Source: Frondihabitans sp. PAMC 28766 (GTDB lineage: Bacteria > Actinomycetota > Actinomycetes > Actinomycetales > Microbacteriaceae). Taken from it: a stretch of DNA of 64,000 bases. The stretch is from the NCBI RefSeq assembly GCF_001577365.1, contig NZ_CP014513.1:2232001-2296000 (forward strand), in the 5' to 3' direction. Below the pieces are notes generated by a model. It saw nothing but the letters and a program-made list of their open reading frames with translations. It made no database searches and was not told where the DNA came from. Below, in pieces: positions 59,181 through 64,000 of this stretch. Within the stretch, counting starts at the first letter, position 1. Every line of letters starts with the position of its first letter. The position numbers and the translations under genes were made by a program.

Positions 59181-60113
59181 ATCACCACCAGCAAGCAGCG
59201 GCACATCCTGATCGTGTCCCACACCGGCCGGCGCGACTCCATCGACGCCGCCCTCGAGGTATGCGCCCTCCTGTCGGCCGTCGCGGTTGCACCCGTGCTG
59301 CCCCGTGACGAGTACGACGACATCCGTGCGGCCGAGCCCGAGTTCGACGGCGTCGAGATCCTGTCGGAAGACGTGTCGATCGACGACATCGAATCGGTGA
59401 TCGTGCTGGGCGGCGACGGCACCATCCTGCGGGCAGCCGAACTCGTCCGCGGCACGCGGGCGCCGATCGTCGGCGTCAACCTCGGGCACGTGGGGTTCCT
59501 CGCCGAGAGCGAGCGCGAAGACCTTCACGACACGGTGCAGCGCGTGCTGGTCTTCGACTACGAGGTCGAGGAGCGTTTCGCGCTCGACGTCGACGTACTG
59601 GTCGACGGCAAGCGGGTCTTCAGCACGTGGGCCCTCAACGAGGCCACCGTCGAGAAGGCCGCCCGCGAGCGGATGCTCGAGGTCGTGATCGAGGTCGACG
59701 GCCGGCCGCTGTCGTCGTTCGGCTGCGACGGCGTGGTCATGTCGACGCCGACCGGGTCGACGGCTTACAACTTCTCGGCCGGTGGCCCGGTCGTGTGGCC
59801 TGAGGTCGATGCGATGATCCTGGTGCCGCTGAGCGCGCACGCGCTCTTCGCGCGGCCGCTCGTGGTCGGCCCCGAGTCGTCGTTCGCCGTCGAGGTGCTC
59901 AGCCGCACCGACGGCTCGGGTGTGCTCTGGTGCGACGGCCGCCGGGCTCACACGCTCGAGCCCGGCGCTCGTGTCGTCGCCCGCCGCTCGAAGAAGCCCG
60001 TGCGTCTCGCGCGTTTGCGGCGTGCGCCGTTCACCGACCGGCTCGTCGCGAAGTTCCACCTGCCCGTCACCGGCTGGCGCGGCCCGCAGAGCCCGCGGAC
60101 GGACGGCCTATGA
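59181..60113 (+). CDS. nadK: NAD kinase
   Basis: Phosphorylates NAD to NADP. GGDGTIL (ATP/NAD motif), NEATVEK and STPTGSTAYNFSAGGP are all present. The first ATG/GTG in frame (GTG 59214) would remove the first beta strand (HILIVSHTGR). ATC 59181 is preceded by AGGAGG at seven bases spacing and restores the family N-terminus (310 aa), so I place the start there, either as a rare codon or as a miscalled ATG. Confidence 0.9.
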   Translation: MTTSKQRHILIVSHTGRRDSIDAALEVCALLSAVAVAPVLPRDEYDDIRAAEPEFDGVEILSEDVSIDDIESVIVLGGDGTILRAAELVRGTRAPIVGVNLGHVGFLAESEREDLHDTVQRVLVFDYEVEERFALDVDVLVDGKRVFSTWALNEATVEKAARERMLEVVIEVDGRPLSSFGCDGVVMSTPTGSTAYNFSAGGPVVWPEVDAMILVPLSAHALFARPLVVGPESSFAVEVLSRTDGSGVLWCDGRRAHTLEPGARVVARRSKKPVRLARLRRAPFTDRLVAKFHLPVTGWRGPQSPRTDGL

Positions 60114-60126
60114 CGCAGGTCGCCGC

Positions 60127-61914
60127 ATGATCGAAGACATCTCCATCCGAGACCTCGGCGTGATCGGCCAGGCGTCGCTGCCCCTCGGCCCCGGCTTCAC
60201 GGCCGTCACCGGCGAGACGGGCGCAGGCAAGACCATGGTCGTGTCGGCGCTGGGTCTGCTGCTCGGCCAACGTGCCGACGGCGGCGCCGTGCGCTCGGGC
60301 AGCCCGCAGGCCGTCGTCGACGGGCGCTGGAGCATCCCAGACGACGGGCCGGTCGCCGAGCGCGTGCGCGATGCCGGCGGCGACGTCGACGACGGTGAGC
60401 TCTTCCTCAGCCGCATCGTGTCGAGCGAAGGCCGAAGCCGCGCCGTCGTCGGGGGCCGGAGCGCCCCGGTCGGCGTGCTGGGCGACCTCGCCGACCACCT
60501 CGTCGTGGTGCACGGGCAGTCCGAGCAGATCCGCCTGAAGTCACAGTCGGCGCAGCGTTCGGCGGTCGATGCGCACGGCGGAGTGCCTCTGGCCGCGGCG
60601 CTTGCCGCCTACCGGGCGGCGTTCGACGCCTGGAAGGCCGCGCAGGCCGAGCTCGACGAGATCACCGGTGACCGCGACGCGCGGTTGGCCGAGGCGGCGA
60701 CCCTCCGGGCCGCCATCGACGAGATCGAGGCCGTCGCCCCGCAGCCCGCCGAAGACGTCGAGCTCGACGCCTCGGCCGAGCGGCTGAGCAACGCCGAAGA
60801 CCTCCGGCTGGCCGCCGGCCTCGCCCACGAGGTGCTGTCGAGCGAGGCCCTCGAGGGCGCGCCCGACGTGCTGACGATGGTCGAAGAGGCCCGCCGCCAG
60901 GTCGAGCACGTCTCGCAGCACGACCCCGAGCTGCGGGCCATCGCCGACCTGCTGGCAGAGGTCAGCGCGCAGGTCTCCGAGACCTCGTCCCGCCTGTCGA
61001 GCTATCTCGGGTCGCTGGACGCCGACTCGTCGCGCGAGCTCGAGGCCGTCCAGGCCCGCCGCGCCGATCTCGGCGCACTCGTCCGCAAGTACGGGCCGAC
61101 GCTCGACGACGCCGTGCGGCTGCTCGACGACGGTTCACGCCGCCTGATGGAACTGGACGGCGACGACGACCGGGTCGAGCAGCTCGAACGCGAGGTCGGC
61201 GAGCACGAGGCCCAGGCGATTCGGGCCGCAGCGGCCGTGACCGAGCTGCGCGTGGCATCCGGGGCCGACCTGTCCCGGCGCGTGAGCGACGAGCTGACCG
61301 CTCTCGCGATGTCGGGCGCCGAGCTCGTCGTCGAGGTGACGCCGCGCGACGAGCTCGGCACGTCGGGGGCCGACCGCGTCGAGCTGTTGCTGCGGCCGCA
61401 CTCCGGCAGCGAGCCCCGGCCCCTCGGTCGCGGTGCCTCGGGCGGTGAGCTCTCGCGCGTGATGCTCGCGATCGAGGTCGTCATGGCCGCCTCGAGCGAC
61501 GTTCCCACGTTCGTCTTCGACGAGGTCGACGCGGGAGTCGGCGGCTCGGCCGCGATCGAAATCGGGCGGCGCCTCGCCTTGCTGGCCGAGCGCGCTCAGG
61601 TGATCGTGGTGACGCACCTCGCGCAGGTCGCCGCCTTCGCGACGAACCACCTCCGCGTGGTCAAAGACGCTTCGGGCGCGGTCACCGCGTCGAGCGTCCA
61701 GCAGCTGCAGGGCGACGAGCGCGTCGCCGAGATGGCACGGCTGCTCTCCGGCCTGCCCGACAGCGAGAGCGGGCTCGAGCACGCGCGCGAGCTGCTCGAC
61801 ATGGCGGCGGCGCGGCCCGAGCCTGAGCCCGACGCCGCGCCGCGATATACCCGCAGTGCTCAGCCCTTGACGCCGCCGGTCGACAGGCCGCTCTGCCAGA
61901 AGCGCTGCAGGTAG
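60127..61914 (+). CDS. recN: DNA repair protein RecN
   Basis: SMC-like ATPase for double-strand-break repair, 595 aa. Walker A GETGAGKTMVVSALG near the N-terminus, central coiled coil (about 150-380), signature GASGGELSRVMLAIE and Walker B TFVFDEVDAGVGG. After GLEHARELLDMAA the last about 35 residues are non-conserved because the frame runs 55 bases into the opposing permease gene. tlyA-nadK-recN is a conserved actinobacterial run. Confidence 0.95.
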   Translation: MIEDISIRDLGVIGQASLPLGPGFTAVTGETGAGKTMVVSALGLLLGQRADGGAVRSGSPQAVVDGRWSIPDDGPVAERVRDAGGDVDDGELFLSRIVSSEGRSRAVVGGRSAPVGVLGDLADHLVVVHGQSEQIRLKSQSAQRSAVDAHGGVPLAAALAAYRAAFDAWKAAQAELDEITGDRDARLAEAATLRAAIDEIEAVAPQPAEDVELDASAERLSNAEDLRLAAGLAHEVLSSEALEGAPDVLTMVEEARRQVEHVSQHDPELRAIADLLAEVSAQVSETSSRLSSYLGSLDADSSRELEAVQARRADLGALVRKYGPTLDDAVRLLDDGSRRLMELDGDDDRVEQLEREVGEHEAQAIRAAAAVTELRVASGADLSRRVSDELTALAMSGAELVVEVTPRDELGTSGADRVELLLRPHSGSEPRPLGRGASGGELSRVMLAIEVVMAASSDVPTFVFDEVDAGVGGSAAIEIGRRLALLAERAQVIVVTHLAQVAAFATNHLRVVKDASGAVTASSVQQLQGDERVAEMARLLSGLPDSESGLEHARELLDMAAARPEPEPDAAPRYTRSAQPLTPPVDRPLCQKRCR

Positions 61915-62792
61915 AGGAAGGCGATGACGAGCGGCAGGATCGAGATCAGCGACCCGGTGATGACGCTCGAGAACAGCGCCTGCGAGCCGCCGCCACCCGA
62001 CGACGACGCCGCCTCCCACTGCGAGAGCCCGACCGTCAGCGGGAACAGCGTCTGCGTGTTCAGCATGATCAGCGGCAGGAAGTAGTTGTTCCACGTCGCG
62101 ACCAGGGCGAACAGCAGAACGGTGACGATGCCGGGGCCGAGCAGTCGCAGGGCGACTTGGAAGAAGATCCGGAACTCGCCCGCACCGTCGATCCTGGCAG
62201 CCTCCATCAGGCTCGTGTCGACGGCGTCGGCCGCGTAGACGCTCATCAGAAAGACGCCGAAGGGGCTGACGAGCGACGGCAGGATCACCGCGAGCGGGGT
62301 GTCGGTCAGGCCGGCCCGAGAGAAGAGCAGGAACGTCGGGATCGCCAGAGCGGTCGTCGGGATCATGATGGCGCCGAGCACGCTGTAGAAGAGCGCCCGT
62401 GACCCGGGGAAGGCGTACTTCGCGAAGGCGTAACCGGCTGCCGTCGCGAAGAAGGCCGCCAGCACCGCGCTCACGATCGCGTAGAATAGTGTGTTGAGCA
62501 TCCAGTGCCAGAAGATGCCGCCCTGGTAGGTCGACAGCGACTCGACGTTGGCGATCAGGTTGAAGTGGCCGAACCAGTACCCGAAGGTCGAGAACAGGTC
62601 GCTGTTGTCTTTCGTCGCCGAGATGACGAGCCAGATCAGGGGGAGCAGGAAGTAGGCCGCGATCACCCAGAGGATGACGGTGAGGAGCTTGCTGCGCTGG
62701 GATCCTGCCCGGCCCTTGCTGTGGCGGCGCAGCGACGGTCGCGCGGCCCTCGGGGTCGAGACGACAGGATGGTCGGTTGCGGTGGCGCTCAT
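61860..62792 (-). CDS. Carbohydrate ABC transporter permease (MalG type)
   Basis: 310-aa inner-membrane permease with six predicted helices. The EAA loop that docks the ATPase is EAARIDGAGEFRIFFQVALR (about residue 220). N-terminal about 30 residues are a basic cytoplasmic tail. Start overlaps the upstream MalF-type gene by 4 bases. The frame is open far upstream, but that is the neighbour's antisense frame. Sugar specificity cannot be told. Confidence 0.93.
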   Translation of the reverse strand: MSATATDHPVVSTPRAARPSLRRHSKGRAGSQRSKLLTVILWVIAAYFLLPLIWLVISATKDNSDLFSTFGYWFGHFNLIANVESLSTYQGGIFWHWMLNTLFYAIVSAVLAAFFATAAGYAFAKYAFPGSRALFYSVLGAIMIPTTALAIPTFLLFSRAGLTDTPLAVILPSLVSPFGVFLMSVYAADAVDTSLMEAARIDGAGEFRIFFQVALRLLGPGIVTVLLFALVATWNNYFLPLIMLNTQTLFPLTVGLSQWEAASSSGGGGSQALFSSVITGSLISILPLVIAFLYLQRFWQSGLSTGGVKG

Positions 62793-63757
62793 TCGGAGGC
62801 TCCTCGGCGCTGCTGGCGCTGCTGCGCGATCTGGACGATGAACGAGATGATCATGATGACGAATCCCAAGGCGAAGGCGATGGTGGCGGCGTAGTTCACG
62901 TCGTGGTTGACGAACGCCAGCGTGTAGGCGTAGAGGTTCGGCGTGTAGGACGACGAGATCGCGTTGGGGGCGATCGACGAGAGCAACTGCGGCTCGTTGA
63001 ACAGCTGGAAGGTGCCGATGATCGAGAAGATCACGGTCAGCATGATCGCCGGACGGATGGACGGGATCTTGATGCTCCAGGCGATCCGGAACTGGCCGGC
63101 GCCGTCGATCTCGGCGGCCTCGTAGAGCTCGGTCGGGATCGACCGGAGGGCCGAGTACATGATGATCATGTTGTAGCCGACGAACTCCCACGTGACGATG
63201 TTCATCAGCGAGCCCAGCACGTTCGCGTTGCTCAACAGGTTGGGCGCATGGATGTGGAAGAACTGGAAGAGCTGCGTGATCGGCCCGAAGTCGGCGCCGT
63301 AGATGTAGCCCCAGAGGAGCGTCGCGACGACGCCCGGCACGGCGTACGGGATGAAGATCAGCAGGCGGGCACCCGTGGAGGCTCGAGCGCGACCCGAGTC
63401 GATGGCGAGGGCCACGAAGAGCGCGAGGCACACCATGACCGGCACCTGGATGACGAGGAAGAGCCCCATCCGCCCGAGACCGCCGAGGAACTGGCTGTCG
63501 GTGAAGGCGCGGACGTAGTTGGCGATGCCGACGAACGAGGTGCCGCCGACGAGCTTGGTCTGGAAGAGGCTGAGGTAGCCCGAATAGAACAGCGGCACGA
63601 CGAGCATCGCCGCGAAGACGACGAAGAAGGGGGCGATGAGCACGTAGGCGGCGATGTGCTGCCGACGCTTGTCGCTCGAGGGTCGGCGCGTGGGCCGGCC
63701 GAGGCGGGCCGACCGGGCCGGTCGAGAGGCTGCGACGGTGGTCGCTGGAGTCGTCAC
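62789..63757 (-). CDS. Carbohydrate ABC transporter permease (MalF type)
   Basis: 322 aa, partner of the preceding permease. Hydrophobic helices begin at IAAYVLIAPFFVVFAAMLVV, and the EAA loop is EAAEIDGAGQFRIAWSIKIP. The N-terminus is a basic tail. It is transcribed after the substrate-binding protein gene. No ATPase gene is visible, as is usual when a shared MsiK-type ATPase is used. Confidence 0.93.
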   Translation of the reverse strand: MTTPATTVAASRPARSARLGRPTRRPSSDKRRQHIAAYVLIAPFFVVFAAMLVVPLFYSGYLSLFQTKLVGGTSFVGIANYVRAFTDSQFLGGLGRMGLFLVIQVPVMVCLALFVALAIDSGRARASTGARLLIFIPYAVPGVVATLLWGYIYGADFGPITQLFQFFHIHAPNLLSNANVLGSLMNIVTWEFVGYNMIIMYSALRSIPTELYEAAEIDGAGQFRIAWSIKIPSIRPAIMLTVIFSIIGTFQLFNEPQLLSSIAPNAISSSYTPNLYAYTLAFVNHDVNYAATIAFALGFVIMIISFIVQIAQQRQQRRGASE

Positions 63758-63794
63758 GATGGGGCCTTTCGTGAGGTGACGGAGAAGAAGGGGT

Positions 63795-63825
63795 GGGCAG
63801 GAGGCCGGCGCGCGGCCTCCTGCCC
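63795..63825 (-). terminator. Stem-loop between binding-protein and permease genes
   Basis: GGGCAGGAGGCCG (63795-63807) pairs perfectly with CGGCCTCCTGCCC (63813-63825). Without a T tract it more likely lowers downstream expression and protects the abundant binding-protein mRNA than ends transcription completely. Confidence 0.7.
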
Positions 63826-63832
63826 GAGGTCG

Positions 63833-64000
63833 CTACTGCTTGACGGTGAAGCCCTGGCCCTTGGCGTACGACACGATCGACTTCTGCCAGGCCGAGAGCC
63901 CGGCGTTCAGGTCGGTCTTGTCGGCGATGGCCTTGCCGAGCGTGTTGTTGAAGCTCGAGTAGACGTAGGCCATGAAGGGCGGCCACTCGAAGTTCGGGTC
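63833..64000 (-). CDS. Sugar ABC transporter substrate-binding protein, 3' end only
   Basis: The last 55 residues and the stop codon lie in the window (FEWPPFMAYVYSSFNNTLGK to QGFTVKQ). Composition and position before two permease genes fit an extracellular solute-binding lipoprotein of family 1. The N-terminal signal is outside the window. Confidence 0.8.
   Translation of the reverse strand, partial: DPNFEWPPFMAYVYSSFNNTLGKAIADKTDLNAGLSAWQKSIVSYAKGQGFTVKQ

Noticed and set aside
62793..63986. Open frame extending the MalG-type permease far upstream
   Set aside because: It is the other frame of the MalF-type permease; the conserved protein starts at 62792.

Overview
The window is a contiguous piece of chromosome from a high-GC actinobacterium. 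A complete rRNA operon, actinobacterial gene orders (clgR-DUF3046-recA-recX-miaB-miaA-dapF-hflX-lexA; infC-rpmI-rplT; pheST-argCJBDFH; tlyA-nadK-recN), GTG and TTG starts and actinobacterial LexA boxes all fit. The gene order and 16S text suggest Microbacteriaceae (order Micrococcales). A genus such as Frondihabitans or Frigoribacterium is only an impression. Almost everything is core genome; I see no prophage, insertion sequence or CRISPR array.

Layout. 1-5.9 kb: 3' part of pnp, an aldo/keto reductase and a TetR regulator (convergent), an M16 peptidase and a histidine phosphatase. 5.9-16.3 kb: GNAT, dapB, a small membrane protein, a TIGR01777 epimerase-like protein, thyX, dapA, rnj, ftsK, pgsA and a CinA-domain amidase (lysine/DAP synthesis, dTMP, RNA decay, chromosome segregation, phospholipids). 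16.4-28.5 kb: the clgR/recA/recX/lexA SOS block with miaB, miaA, dapF, an RsmC-like methyltransferase, hflX, a metallophosphoesterase, and a LysM protein divergent from lexA under LexA boxes. 28.6-32.7 kb: hisC-hisB-hisH-hisA-sseB. 32.7-35.6 kb: a six-copy 19-bp repeat, a DUF1844 gene, infC-rpmI-rplT and a frameshifted SpoU/TrmH methyltransferase. 35.6-36.8 kb: an endonuclease-like gene between two inverted REP-like palindromes. 36.8-49.2 kb: pheS-pheT, arginine genes argC(frameshifted)-J-B-D-F-H, a 41-aa membrane protein, a 3-methyladenine glycosylase and tyrS. 49.2-55.4 kb: rrn operon (two promoters, 16S, ITS without tRNA, 23S, 5S, terminator). 55.5-61.9 kb: Arg/Gly/Asp-rich TPR-like protein, HAD phosphatase, 49-aa protein, tlyA, nadK, recN. 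61.9-64 kb: a carbohydrate ABC transporter read leftward and cut by the window end.

How it works together. RecA/LexA plus RecX, ClgR, RecN and the LysM protein make a coherent DNA-damage module. DapA, DapB and DapF feed diaminopimelate/lysine. The arg genes form a tightly coupled operon with mostly 4-nt overlaps (NTGA). Many monocistrons and operon heads have a -10 hexamer ending 6-8 nt before the start codon, which implies leaderless mRNAs.

Most notable: the palindrome-flanked endonuclease-like gene (35625-36752), the 19-bp tandem array built from the tail of a neighbouring gene, two single-G frameshifts (trmH-like gene, argC), and apparent non-canonical initiation codons (ATC for infC and nadK, CTG for miaA).
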